The notes below the pieces were generated by a model. The model did no database searches and was not told the DNA's origin. It saw only the letters and a list, made by a program, of their open reading frames with translations. Source: Paenibacillus sp. FSL R10-2734 (GTDB lineage Bacteria > Bacillota > Bacilli > Paenibacillales > Paenibacillaceae). From it: a stretch of 64,000 nt of DNA. Positions 36,376 through 45,428 of the stretch are shown piece by piece. The stretch lies in the NCBI RefSeq assembly GCF_037963865.1, contig NZ_CP150170.1:7254001-7318000 (forward strand). Direction: 5' to 3'. How positions within the stretch are numbered: the first letter of the stretch is position 1; each line of letters begins with the position of its first letter. Position numbers and translations under genes: made by a program.

Positions 36376-37112
36376 GTCAGTTCGTCGAAGCAATCAAACA
36401 ACGACGCCTCCGGCAGTCCAGCATAATCACGTATATCTTCGAGAGTTCCTGAGGCAGCAACCTTTCCCCCGGAGATCAGCACGAAATCATCGCATATCTT
36501 CTCTGCAGTATCCAGTACATGCGTGGACATTAATACACCAGCTCCGCGCTTCCGCTCCGCTTCCAGCAGCCGCAAGAAATCTTTAGTGGCGCGAGGATCT
36601 AAACCGATAAATGGCTCGTCCACAATATAAACGTCCGGCTGTACCAAAAAACCAAGCATTAGCATCATCTTTTGTTTCATCCCTTTAGAGAATCCAGCTG
36701 GAAGATCATTGCGTACATGGCCCATGCCAAACTGCTTCAGCAGCCTTTCCGCAGTTTCTTCGAAATGCTCATATTTCAGTCCATAGGCAGCAGCCGCTAA
36801 ATCCAAGTGCTCCCACAATGTTAAATCCTCATAAAACACAGGCTGCTCCGGTACATAAGCATAAGATTTATTAACTCCACTAAAAGACACCTTAGCCTTC
36901 GTATTCTTCAGCAACCCAAGCAGGGTCTTAATGGTAGTACTTTTTCCAGCACCGTTAGGTCCGATCAGTCCGAGCAGCTGCCCCCGCTTCACCTGAAATG
37001 AAATATCGAATATGCAAGGATCTCCCGCTTCATAGCCGGCTTCATCAATCTCAACATCGAGCACAATGTCGTCGTAGTTCTCGGTGTCCACCGTTGTTTC
37101 TACTTTCTCCAT
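36372..37112 (-). CDS. ecsA: ABC transporter ATP-binding protein, EcsA
   Basis: A 246-residue ATPase of the same length as Bacillus EcsA. Walker A GLIGPNGAGKSTT, the Q-loop region YAYVPEQPVFYEDLTLWEH, signature FSKGMKQKMMLM, Walker B VYIVDEPFIGLDP and H-loop STHVLD are all intact. About 20 extra acidic residues precede the usual N-terminus (DIVLDVEIDEAGYEAGD). I choose ATG 37112 with AGGAG at 8 nt; ATG 37121 is too close to that site. Confidence 0.92.
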   Translation of the reverse strand: MEKVETTVDTENYDDIVLDVEIDEAGYEAGDPCIFDISFQVKRGQLLGLIGPNGAGKSTTIKTLLGLLKNTKAKVSFSGVNKSYAYVPEQPVFYEDLTLWEHLDLAAAAYGLKYEHFEETAERLLKQFGMGHVRNDLPAGFSKGMKQKMMLMLGFLVQPDVYIVDEPFIGLDPRATKDFLRLLEAERKRGAGVLMSTHVLDTAEKICDDFVLISGGKVAASGTLEDIRDYAGLPEASLFDCFDELT

Positions 37113-37693
37113 ACACTCCATCTCCTAGATGTTTCTAATAAAAACTATTATAAATCGCCTTCTCTTTTACGTATATGAATGACATTCAAAAGATCAACAG
37201 AAGAAATAACAACTTATCTAATCGTACTATATATTCTTTCTGAAAATTTGCAACTTCTTTTTTCACAATGACAGCTCAAGCCCTGCTCTATAGCTAACAA
37301 AAGAAACTCCTATCAAGGAGAAGTCTATCCTACAAGGTCTATGTTATTCGTCGCTATTATTCTTTCCTGTTCCTATAATACCATTAATAGTAAAATGTTG
37401 GTGATTACCGATCATCCGTCTGGAGTCGTAAAAAACACTTGAACTGCAGGATGAAATTGTAATTCTTTCAGAGACTGAAGTAAAAAAGCAGTCAATCGCA
37501 TCAGCTTCAAAAAAATGTTTGATTTTTAATAATTAAAAGTTGCTCATTGTGACAAATCACATGTTCTTCGTTCAATCTTTCACGTATTCTATTGTTATCT
37601 CAAAGTTCGTTGCACAGGTAAACCGTGCACTAAGAAATATGATTACAGAACGTGCGACGAGTTCACATGAATAACGATAGAGGGTGGAGAAGC
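37113..37693. other. Intergenic region between ecsA and the divergent MarR-family gene
   Basis: This 581-bp A+T-rich stretch contains no open frame with a ribosome site. TTGCAC-9-GTGCAC (around 37612-37633) is a short inverted repeat near the MarR-family start and could be part of its control region. I see no clear promoter, and nothing else in the rest. Confidence 0.4.
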
Positions 37694-38161
37694 ATGATAC
37701 AATCTTATGAACGTGATACACAATTAACACTACATTTGTACCGGGTATTTGCTAAATCTTTTAAGAGCATTAATGAGCATGCTGTTACCGGCAGCAAAAT
37801 CGAAGGTTTTAATCCTACTGCCTTTGCCGTCATGGAAGTGTTGTACTATAAAGGACCACAGCCCATTCAACAAATTGGCGCCAAACTGCTGCTACAAAGC
37901 GGCAACGTGACTTACGTAATCGACAAGCTCGAAGAACGCGGCTATTTGCAGCGCAAACCTTGTCCAAGTGATCGTCGCGTGATTTTCGCGGAATTGACTA
38001 CAGAAGGCGAACGTCTCATGAATGAGATGTATCCGAAGTACTCAGAGCGTCTTCATCTTGCTTTCAGCGGATTGAATGATGAAGAGAAGGAACAAATGAT
38101 CATCCTACTCAAGAAGATGGGTCTGCAAGCTGAGAAGCTTTCCCCTCTTCCCCGTAAGTAG
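37694..38161 (+). CDS. MarR-family transcriptional regulator, MhqR/OhrR-like
   Basis: A 155-residue winged-helix dimeric repressor. The DNA-binding part is IQQIGAKLLLQSGNVTYVIDKLEERGYLQ followed by the wing PCPSDRRVIFAELTTEGE (cited here in halves); NPTAFAVMEVLYYKG is the helix before it. Overall the pattern is closest to MhqR-type regulators of quinone and thiol stress, from memory. ATG 37694 has GGGTGGAG just upstream; two upstream in-frame ATGs lack sites. It is convergent with an EmrB-type exporter, which it may control, as drug-sensing MarR proteins often do. Confidence 0.88.
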   Translation: MIQSYERDTQLTLHLYRVFAKSFKSINEHAVTGSKIEGFNPTAFAVMEVLYYKGPQPIQQIGAKLLLQSGNVTYVIDKLEERGYLQRKPCPSDRRVIFAELTTEGERLMNEMYPKYSERLHLAFSGLNDEEKEQMIILLKKMGLQAEKLSPLPRK

Positions 38162-38210
38162 AGTTAACATCTAGGCTGCTTTTTACTTCATATTTGTTAA
38201 ACAAGCTGTT

Positions 38211-38263
38211 ATCGCATGAAGAAGCCCGACCGGCAAATGCCTGGTCGGGCTTCTTCATGCGAT
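38211..38263. terminator. Bidirectional terminator with a 21-bp perfect stem
   Basis: ATCGCATGAAGAAGCCCGACC (38211-38231, core GAAGAAGCCCGACC) is exactly complementary to 38243-38263 across an 11-nt loop. It lies between the convergent MarR and MFS genes. The stem is unusually long and no strong U-run follows, so it may have another role. Confidence 0.7.
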
Positions 38264-38277
38264 TTAGAGATACTAAG

Positions 38278-39786
38278 TTATGCCTTTTTCAAGGACGATG
38301 AAGCATCCTCTACCGAAGGTACACCCTTGCGTAAACCCCAAGATATTATAAGCGACAAGACAGCAAAAACTGCCATCACGATAAACAGTGAATGAAGTCC
38401 CCCTTCAAGTGCACCACGTAAGCTGTTTGATACCTCACCGGACAGGTTAGTTCCTGTATGCGACCCCAGCAGCTTATTTATGTCTTCACCTGTAACGTTT
38501 GAATCCGGTTGTTTTCTCAACAGCTTATCAATATTCAAGTTCAGCCAGGAACCGAATATAGCTACCCCAATGGTCTGGCCCAGTGACCTTGTAAATGCAT
38601 TAAGCGCTGTGGACGCACCACGTTGATCATACGCAACTGAGGACTGTGCGATAATCGTGAAGACCGTAGAGGAGTAACCGAAGCCTACTCCACAGACTAG
38701 CATCAAGCATAAGAGTATTAGCTGCGAAGACTCTCCCGTCAAGAAAACCAGACCGATAGCCCCGGCGGCAATCATCATCAATCCAAGCATTGCGGTTCGG
38801 CGAGAACCCGCTCGCAGAATCATCCGTCCACCTGCTATTGACCCAAACATCCACCCTACAGACATTGGTGCAAGCAGCAAGCCCGAGATCGCAGCGCTTT
38901 TTCCAGATACGCCCTGTACCCATAAGGGGATATACGTAGAAAGTCCAATAATTAATGTGCTTACCAGCAGGTTAGCACCCGTTGATACCGCGATGTTACG
39001 GTTTGAGAATAGGTTCAGCGGAAGCATAGGCTCTGGTGCACGTCGCTCCACAAACAGAAATATGATTAGCAGAATAACCGCCGCTCCCAGTGTTGCGAGT
39101 AGTAGTGGAGAGGTCCATGCCAGGTTCTGCCCTCCAGTGGAGAGTCCAAAGAGTAGAGCCCCCATACCTGCTGCGAAAAGAAGCACGCCTGCCACATCGA
39201 TTTGTGTCTTCCGGCGCACCTTCTCTTCCTTCAAATAGCGCGCAATAAATACCATTGCCAACAAGCCAAATGGCAGATTAAATACAAATACCCAGCGCCA
39301 GCTTAAGTAATCTACCACATAGCCACCAAGCAGTGGCCCTACTAGTGAGGAAATCCCCCATACTGAGCTTAGCAAGCCTTGCGTCTTTGCTCTTTCTTCA
39401 ATGCTATAAATATCTCCAATAATGGTAAAAGTCATTGGAATAAGTGCACCCGCACCGATCCCCTGTATCGCACGAAACAAGATCAGCTGTCCCATACTTT
39501 GCGAAATGCCGCATAATAATGAGCCTAATAAAAAAACAGCAGCTCCCCACATAAACACAGGCTTGCGTCCGAACAGATCACTGATTTTGCCGAAAATAGG
39601 TGTTGTAATAGCCATTGCCAGCAAGTATGCAGTAAATATCCAGCTCAGCCACTGCATCCCTTGAAAGTCGCCTACAATTGCCGGCCCCGCTGGTCCAGTT
39701 ACCGTCCCCTCAATAGCGGCCAGAAAGGTGGCCAGTAGTACCCCTGTTAATATTAGCTTGCGTTCTAAATCCCCTGTTGCCTTCAA
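38278..39786 (-). CDS. MFS drug-efflux transporter, DHA2/EmrB type
   Basis: A 502-residue transporter with 14 predicted helices. Motif A GKISDLFGRKPVFMWG, motif C GPLLGGYVVDYLSWRWVFVFNLP (in part) and AFTRSLGQTIGVAIFG near the end are typical of proton-driven multidrug exporters. The extracellular segment around residues 405-450 is Asn/Ser-rich. The start is TTG 39786 with GAGAGGG at 9 nt. It is convergent with the MarR regulator; the drug specificity is unknown. Confidence 0.92.
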   Translation of the reverse strand: MKATGDLERKLILTGVLLATFLAAIEGTVTGPAGPAIVGDFQGMQWLSWIFTAYLLAMAITTPIFGKISDLFGRKPVFMWGAAVFLLGSLLCGISQSMGQLILFRAIQGIGAGALIPMTFTIIGDIYSIEERAKTQGLLSSVWGISSLVGPLLGGYVVDYLSWRWVFVFNLPFGLLAMVFIARYLKEEKVRRKTQIDVAGVLLFAAGMGALLFGLSTGGQNLAWTSPLLLATLGAAVILLIIFLFVERRAPEPMLPLNLFSNRNIAVSTGANLLVSTLIIGLSTYIPLWVQGVSGKSAAISGLLLAPMSVGWMFGSIAGGRMILRAGSRRTAMLGLMMIAAGAIGLVFLTGESSQLILLCLMLVCGVGFGYSSTVFTIIAQSSVAYDQRGASTALNAFTRSLGQTIGVAIFGSWLNLNIDKLLRKQPDSNVTGEDINKLLGSHTGTNLSGEVSNSLRGALEGGLHSLFIVMAVFAVLSLIISWGLRKGVPSVEDASSSLKKA

Positions 39787-39816
39787 TGTTCCAAACCCTC
39801 TCTGTATGTATTACGT

Positions 39817-40371
39817 TCAGCGCCAATCCCCGCTCAGAAGAGCAAGGAGAGTAATATCCTGGAAGCCTGAAGTGGTCTGTCGATATTGACGCAATACGCC
39901 CTCCTTCTGAAATCCAAGCGCATTAACTAGCCTCTCCGCACGGATATTTTCAGGATGACAGAGCGCTTCTATACGATTCAAACCCATAATGTTGAAGCCG
40001 TAATCGAGCACTAGCCCTAGCGCTTCCTTCATATATCCAAGCCCCCAAAAGGCAGGCGACAGATCACAGCCAATTTCACCACGGTAAGCTCCCTGAAGTT
40101 GCCAATGGTTATAACCACAGCTGCCTATGACTTCCTCCCCAGGTCCAATAATACTCCAACGTAAGCTCTCCTCTTCCTGAGCCATCTGTGACAGAAGAGC
40201 AATAAGCTGCTTCGTCTCATCTATAGAGGACAATGCCGGTGCACCCAGCCAGAGAGAAACTTCCGGATGAGACCAAACCTGAAATAACGATGAAGCATGC
40301 TCAGTGGTCATAGCACATAATTTCAATCTTTTACCGATTAGTGTAGGTGCCACTCCATTGCATATATACAA
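39817..40371 (-). CDS. GNAT acetyltransferase, RimJ/RimL type
   Basis: A 184-residue acetyltransferase. IGKRLKLCAMTTEHASSLF starts the fold; GEIGCDLSPAFWGLGYMKEAL is the acetyl-CoA binding region and NRIEALCHPENIRAERLV the following conserved helix. Members acetylate ribosomal-protein N-termini or small molecules such as antibiotics. The start is TTG 40371 after GGGGGAG. It lies 30 bp upstream of the MFS gene in the same direction, so they may form a two-gene operon. Confidence 0.9.
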   Translation of the reverse strand: MYICNGVAPTLIGKRLKLCAMTTEHASSLFQVWSHPEVSLWLGAPALSSIDETKQLIALLSQMAQEEESLRWSIIGPGEEVIGSCGYNHWQLQGAYRGEIGCDLSPAFWGLGYMKEALGLVLDYGFNIMGLNRIEALCHPENIRAERLVNALGFQKEGVLRQYRQTTSGFQDITLLALLSGDWR

Positions 40372-40465
40372 ATCTCTGCTCCCCCTTCAACTAATCAATT
40401 ATACATCATTCAAGAGTATATCCTTAAGCTAAAAGTTCTAATTTTTTAACATCTTACATGCAAGC

Positions 40466-40517
40466 AAAAGCGTCTGGATCAGGCGGCACACTCACCACTT
40501 GATCCAGACGCTTATTT
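40466..40517. terminator. Terminator downstream of the 90-residue gene, usable on both strands
   Basis: AAGCGTCTGGATCA and TGATCCAGACGCTT form a 14-bp perfect stem; TTTTGC follows on the minus strand and ATTTTAA on the plus strand. Confidence 0.85.
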
Positions 40518-40548
40518 TAAACCTTTAATATTCGATCATTCCATTCCG

Positions 40549-40821
40549 TCAATTCACGACTTCACTACACAGCACCTGAAGTTTAGCTCGAATATCCTTG
40601 AACTCTTCAATTCCAGTACGAGTAATACTGTACCCTTCGCTATGTGCAGTCAGAAAGTTGTCCACCGTCAGCTTTTCCAATTCCTGTTTCACTTCGCGTT
40701 CTCCTATACGATACCCCATATCCTCCAGTCCGAGCAGCATCTCCGAGATCGTCACATCTTTATCATGAGCACAATAAAGCATGTGGATTCCTATGAACAA
40801 ATTCTGTACATCGGCGCGCAT
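40549..40821 (-). CDS. Small conserved hypothetical protein, winged-helix-like
   Basis: A 90-residue protein that I do not recognise by name. The order of helices with VTISEMLLGLEDMGYRIGEREVKQELEKL and a following YSITRTGIEEFKDI resembles a small PadR/MarR-like winged helix, but this is only a fold guess. ATG 40821 has GGAG upstream (AGAAGGAGTGAAAT). It is monocistronic with its own terminator. Confidence 0.72.
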   Translation of the reverse strand: MRADVQNLFIGIHMLYCAHDKDVTISEMLLGLEDMGYRIGEREVKQELEKLTVDNFLTAHSEGYSITRTGIEEFKDIRAKLQVLCSEVVN

Positions 40822-40963
40822 ATTTCACTCCTTCTGGCTACAAAGCCTTCGGTATTTACTCTAGCATTACCCTATGACAGATCATCGGAAACATCATTAT
40901 AAGGGTTCCTTGCTTCAGTGACACCCTGCCGAACTCCAAAAAAATACAGAATAATGTTATGGC

Positions 40964-41009
40964 TTGACGTATCCCGCATAGCTGTACTATGTTGTTAGTT
41001 ACAGCTATG
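40964..41009 (+). promoter_or_regulatory. msrC promoter overlapped by a 10-bp inverted repeat
   Basis: TTGACG (40964-40969), an 18-bp spacer and TATGTT (40988-40993). CATAGCTGTA (40977-40986) and TACAGCTATG (41000-41009) are exact inverted repeats 13 bp apart that bracket the -10 and the expected start site, 40 bp before the gene, an operator-like position. Confidence 0.6.
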
Positions 41010-41048
41010 GTTTCATATAGACTTTAAAGTACAGGAAGGTGATGCTTC

Positions 41049-41528
41049 ATGTTTCAAGCTATGCCATACGACGGGACACGCAGCGAGCAGTTTGAAGCGG
41101 TTCTAGTCCAACTAGAAGCATTAATAAAGGACGAACCAAGCGCTACGGCTAATTTGGCCAACGCTTCGGCACTGCTTAAACACGCTCTGCCGGATACGAA
41201 TTGGGCCGGGTTTTATTTATTTGATGGCAAGGAGCTTGTGCTCGGACCTTTTCAGGGCCTTCCTGCATGCATTCGAATTCCGCTATCTCGCGGAGTGTGC
41301 GGAACGGCAGCAGCAGAGCGACGCACACTTGTAGTAGGAGATGTACATGCATTCCCAGGACATATCGCCTGTGATGCAGCCTCTAACAGCGAGATTGTTG
41401 TTCCTTTGATAAAGGATGATCGCCTGCTTGGCGTACTTGATATTGACAGTCCACTCAAGGATCGTTTTGATGATGAAGAACGCCGTTTTCTGGAGCGTTT
41501 CGCAGCTCTAGTATCAGATGCAATCTAA
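41049..41528 (+). CDS. msrC: Free methionine-(R)-sulfoxide reductase (GAF-domain fRMsr)
   Basis: A 159-residue GAF-fold enzyme that reduces free methionine-R-sulfoxide. Family cysteines and surroundings are present: GPFQGLPACIRIPLSRGVCGTAA and DVHAFPGHIACDAASNSEIVVP (described by their cores PACIRI, GVCGTA and HIACDAAS). Bacillus YtsP is the equivalent. ATG 41049 follows GGAAGGTG. It is single, with its own promoter. Confidence 0.92.
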   Translation: MFQAMPYDGTRSEQFEAVLVQLEALIKDEPSATANLANASALLKHALPDTNWAGFYLFDGKELVLGPFQGLPACIRIPLSRGVCGTAAAERRTLVVGDVHAFPGHIACDAASNSEIVVPLIKDDRLLGVLDIDSPLKDRFDDEERRFLERFAALVSDAI

Positions 41529-41534
41529 AAGCTT

Positions 41535-41619
41535 CCCCACAAAGTGAGGCTTTGCTTCGATGCGTACTCAGGTACTTTGTGGGGGCCCCAAAAATATACT
41601 TTCTGATAGGTTAAAAAAG
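41535..41619. repeat. Dispersed intergenic repeat, complete copy with 11-bp inverted ends
   Basis: CCCCACAAAGT (41535-41545) pairs exactly with ACTTTGTGGGG (41574-41584), followed by GCCCC and TTCTGATAGGTTAAAAAA. The left half and the tail recur at 30244-30294. No coding capacity. Confidence 0.85.
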
Positions 41620-41660
41620 GCTGTCTCATTTGTAGGAACCTCCTACTTATAAGACAGCCT
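41612..41660 (-). terminator. Intrinsic terminator of glgP
   Basis: AGGCTGTCT (41618-41626) pairs with AGACAGCCT (41652-41660), with inner GTAGGA/TCCTAC; the minus-strand product ends in TTTTTTAACC. Confidence 0.85.
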
Positions 41661-41673
41661 ATTCTTGTTAGAC

Positions 41674-44106
41674 TTACAGCCGCACTGGACTGATATTCCA
41701 AATCTCCGCTGCATAGCGGCTAATCGTGTTATCACTAGAGAATTTACCGGAATGACCAATATTAATAATGGACTTCTTCAGCCATTCCTGTCGGTTGCGG
41801 TATGCCCGATCAATTTCGACGTGAGTCTCGACATAACTGGCGAAATCCTTAAGCACAAAAAATTCATCGTTATTATCCAATAGGGAGTGGAAAATGCTCT
41901 CAAACTCCGTAGCATGACAGCATATAGGTCCTGGTTTGATTAACTGATCCAGCACTTCTTTCACACGACTGTCGCCATTGTAAATATCACGCGCATGATA
42001 ACCGCCATGCTGATAGTAATCCATGACCTGCTCAGCACGAAGTCCAAACAGGAACATATTGTTGTCTCCCACCATCTCATGCATTTCCACGTTTGCGCCA
42101 TCCATCGTGCCTACCGTCAATGCACCGTTCATCATGAACTTCATATTCCCGGTACCTGATGCTTCTTTGCTGGCCGTAGAAATCTGCTCACTGATATCCG
42201 CGGCAGGAATGATCTTTTCTGCCAGAGATACCGAATAATTCTCAAGGAAGAAGATGCGAATCTTTCCCTTAACATCCGGATCTTTGTTGACTACCTCCGC
42301 AACTGTATTAATCAGTTTGATAATCCGCTTCGCCAGATGATAACTTGGCGCTGCCTTTGCTCCGAATATAAACGTGCGTGGGACCATATCCATTGAAGGA
42401 TTATCTTTGATTTGATTGTACAAATGCAGAATATGCAAAATATTAAGCAACTGACGCTTGTAGGCATGCAGACGTTTCACCTGTACATCAAAGATAGAAT
42501 CGGGATCTACATGTACCGAATGCTTACTGTAGATGTACTCTGCAAGACGCAGCTTATTCCGGCGCTTAATACTAGCTACTTGTTCCTGGAATGAAGTATC
42601 TTCACAATATTTAATCAAGCCAATCATCTCTTGAGGGTGGCTCACCCAACGGGTTCCTATCGATTGATTGATCAAATTAGCCAGATCTGGATTGGCATGC
42701 AGCAACCATCTCCGATGGGTAATGCCGTTCGTCTTATTATTGAAGCGGCGTGGATACATTTCATTAAAAAGTCGCATTTCACGCTTCATCAATATTTCTG
42801 TATGCAGCGCTGCCACGCCATTGACACTATGGCTAGCAACAATCGCCAGATGAGCCATCCGAACCTGATCATCATGAATAATCGCCATTTGTGCAATTCG
42901 ATCCTGATCACCCGGATAACGACTCATGAGCTCCCCACAGAAACGGGCATTGATCTCTTCAATAATGAGAAAAATACGCGGTAGCAGCTCCCTAACCATT
43001 TGAATGGGCCATTTCTCAAGCGCTTCGCTCAGAATGGTATGATTGGTGTAAGATACCATACGCGTTGTGATACTCCAGGCCTCATCCCAGCCTAAACCAT
43101 GCACATCCATCAGAATCCGCAGCAGTTCAGGTATCACCAGCGTTGGGTGTGTATCATTAATATGAAGAGCTACCTTGTCTGGCAGTGATTCAATAGGGAG
43201 GCCAAGCTTGGCATAAGTCCGCAGAATACTTTGCAGCCCCGCGCTACAGAGGAAGTACTGCTGCTTCAAGCGAAGCAGCTTGCCTTCGTATTGGGAGTCA
43301 TCCGGATAAAGGAACTCCGAAATGGATTCCACAGAACGCTTATATTCCAGAAACTTATGATAGTCCGTCCCGGCAAAAGAACCAAATGTTCTAGAGGGCT
43401 GGGTGATGGACTCCGCACTCCAGTTACGCAGCGTATTCACATGCCGGCGATCTGCGCCAATGATAGGTATATCATAGGGAACTGCACGAACAGCCTCATA
43501 CCCCGAATGATCAAATACGAGCCGCCCGTTCTCTTCGCGGGTCTCAATAGCCCCCCAGAACCTTACTTCAACCTGCTTGTCTTCGCGGCGCACTTCCCAT
43601 ACATTATCATTCTGCAGCCAATAATCAGGCAGCTCTACCTGATACCCGTCAACGATCTTCTGCTCAAACAGGCCGTATTTATACCGTATGCCGCAGCCAT
43701 GTCCCGCATATTGCAGGGAAGCCAGTGAATCTAAGAAGCAAGCGGCCAAACGACCGAGCCCTCCATTCCCTAGCCCAGCGTCTGACTCCTCCTCCTCAAT
43801 ATCCTGCAAACAAAGACCAAGGTCAGCTAAGCCCTCACGTACTACTTCCAGCACGCCCATATTCAGCAGATTGTTCCCCAGAAGCCTACCGATCAAGAAC
43901 TCCATTGAAAAATAGTAAACCTGCTTATCTTTATCGACCTTATATTTCTGGTTGGTTTCTGCCCAATTTTTCCCGGCGTTCTCGCGAATCATGTTGCCTA
44001 GTATTTTATAGACATCGGCATTCGAGGCTTCCTCAAGCGGTTTACCTAATTTACTGATGAGGGTCTCACGGAATACCTGTTTGAAAGATTCTTTATCGTT
44101 AAACAA
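41674..44106 (-). CDS. glgP: Glycogen/starch alpha-glucan phosphorylase
   Basis: An 810-residue PLP enzyme that releases glucose-1-phosphate from the ends of glycogen. YYFSMEFLIGRLLGNNL, GLGNGGLGRLAACFLDS and the PLP-lysine segment KEASGTGNMKFMMNGAL with TVGTMDGANVEM are the family signatures; the length is full. The start is TTG 44106 with AGGAGG 8 nt upstream. It is the last gene of a glgC-glgD-glgP cluster, 97 bp after glgD; a terminator follows. Confidence 0.96.
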   Translation of the reverse strand: MFNDKESFKQVFRETLISKLGKPLEEASNADVYKILGNMIRENAGKNWAETNQKYKVDKDKQVYYFSMEFLIGRLLGNNLLNMGVLEVVREGLADLGLCLQDIEEEESDAGLGNGGLGRLAACFLDSLASLQYAGHGCGIRYKYGLFEQKIVDGYQVELPDYWLQNDNVWEVRREDKQVEVRFWGAIETREENGRLVFDHSGYEAVRAVPYDIPIIGADRRHVNTLRNWSAESITQPSRTFGSFAGTDYHKFLEYKRSVESISEFLYPDDSQYEGKLLRLKQQYFLCSAGLQSILRTYAKLGLPIESLPDKVALHINDTHPTLVIPELLRILMDVHGLGWDEAWSITTRMVSYTNHTILSEALEKWPIQMVRELLPRIFLIIEEINARFCGELMSRYPGDQDRIAQMAIIHDDQVRMAHLAIVASHSVNGVAALHTEILMKREMRLFNEMYPRRFNNKTNGITHRRWLLHANPDLANLINQSIGTRWVSHPQEMIGLIKYCEDTSFQEQVASIKRRNKLRLAEYIYSKHSVHVDPDSIFDVQVKRLHAYKRQLLNILHILHLYNQIKDNPSMDMVPRTFIFGAKAAPSYHLAKRIIKLINTVAEVVNKDPDVKGKIRIFFLENYSVSLAEKIIPAADISEQISTASKEASGTGNMKFMMNGALTVGTMDGANVEMHEMVGDNNMFLFGLRAEQVMDYYQHGGYHARDIYNGDSRVKEVLDQLIKPGPICCHATEFESIFHSLLDNNDEFFVLKDFASYVETHVEIDRAYRNRQEWLKKSIINIGHSGKFSSDNTISRYAAEIWNISPVRL

Positions 44107-44202
44107 CAGTAGGTCCTCCTGACAAATGCTTTTTTTAGAAGTGCAGTAGACATTGACATTAGATCAGATAGGTTATACTGCTTATTTCATCTAATCCAGT
44201 CG

Positions 44203-45306
44203 TTAGATCTTGCTGCTCTTGGCGATGACGAATGGACGTTTACTATCTCCAACAAGAATTCGATTCTTACTCAAATGTACGTCTTTATCCATAATCACAT
44301 TCTCAATAACAGCATTCTCTTCGATGACGCACTTTTGCATAATGACAGAGTTGATGATCTTCGCTCCCTTACGCACCTGAACCCCCCGAAAGATCACGCT
44401 ATTCTCCACTGTTCCACCTATAATGCAGCCATTAGCTACCAGCGAATTGCTGACGTTAGCACTCTCCAAGTATCGGGTTGGAGCCTCATATTTAATCTTC
44501 GTCTGTACCGGACTTTCTTTGAACAGACTGAAATAATTCTCCTGCTGGAGCAGCTCCAGACTGTTCTTATAATAACTTTCTAAAGAGTTAATTACGGCAT
44601 GATAGCCATGATATTCGTATGCGGCGATATTAAATTTATGTCGGTTCTTCTGAATCACATCACGGAAAAAGTAACTTTCACCATGCGCAATGCAATGCTC
44701 CACCTGCTCCAAGAACAGTTTCTTCTCCATAATGAAGATATCCAGATATAAATTAGGATGATCCTTCTCATGGTGGATATTGGTCACCTTATTCTCTTCG
44801 TCTACTTCAATTCGCTGGCATAGATCATGCTCTGGCTGTAGTTCCTCAATCTTTTTATACACTACTGTAACGTCGGCACCCTTCTCCAAATGGTAGCTGT
44901 ACAAGTCTTGGAGATCGATCGTATTGATATGCTGGCTGCCGGAAAACACAATATATTTAGCAGATCCCCGTTTAAAAAGATCCAGATTATTATGGTAATG
45001 CTGTAAGTCCCCGAGAGAAGTATCCGTTGGATCGTTCCAATCCGGAGGCAAAATAAATAATCCCCCATGCTTGCGATTCATATCCCAGGATTTTCCGTCA
45101 CCCAAATGGTCCATTAGGGAACGATACTTACGGCGGACGAACAGGCCAACGCTCTCCAGGTCTGCACGCATCATATTAGAAAGCACGAAATCAATCAACC
45201 GATAACGACTGGCAAAAGGTACGGCTGCACCACAGCGGAAATAAGTAAGTTCATTTAGTTTGTCGAGTTCATGATCCAGATTAATTACACCCATGAGTTG
45301 CTTCAT
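44203..45306 (-). CDS. glgD: Glucose-1-phosphate adenylyltransferase, GlgD subunit
   Basis: A 367-residue homologue of GlgC that acts with it as the regulatory-type subunit in Firmicutes, raising activity of the hetero-oligomer. It has the nucleotidyltransferase fold (RYRLIDFVLSNMMRADLESVG, GGLFILPPDW) and a C-terminal left-handed beta-helix (SLVANGCIIGGTVENSVIF). The GGxGxRLxxLT pyrophosphorylase loop seen in GlgC is replaced by NLDHELDKLNELT, which supports a non-catalytic role. ATG 45306 has AGAGGACGG upstream. It lies 122 bp after glgC. Confidence 0.94.
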   Translation of the reverse strand: MKQLMGVINLDHELDKLNELTYFRCGAAVPFASRYRLIDFVLSNMMRADLESVGLFVRRKYRSLMDHLGDGKSWDMNRKHGGLFILPPDWNDPTDTSLGDLQHYHNNLDLFKRGSAKYIVFSGSQHINTIDLQDLYSYHLEKGADVTVVYKKIEELQPEHDLCQRIEVDEENKVTNIHHEKDHPNLYLDIFIMEKKLFLEQVEHCIAHGESYFFRDVIQKNRHKFNIAAYEYHGYHAVINSLESYYKNSLELLQQENYFSLFKESPVQTKIKYEAPTRYLESANVSNSLVANGCIIGGTVENSVIFRGVQVRKGAKIINSVIMQKCVIEENAVIENVIMDKDVHLSKNRILVGDSKRPFVIAKSSKI

Positions 45307-45428
45307 CGTAATCCACCGTCCTCTTATAATTTATAAGAAAGTATACGTTTCACGATATACTTTATCCTTATAAATCTCGCATAAACGCTTACCGTCCCTA
45401 GAAGGACGTCGAAGGCGTTTTAGCTTGA

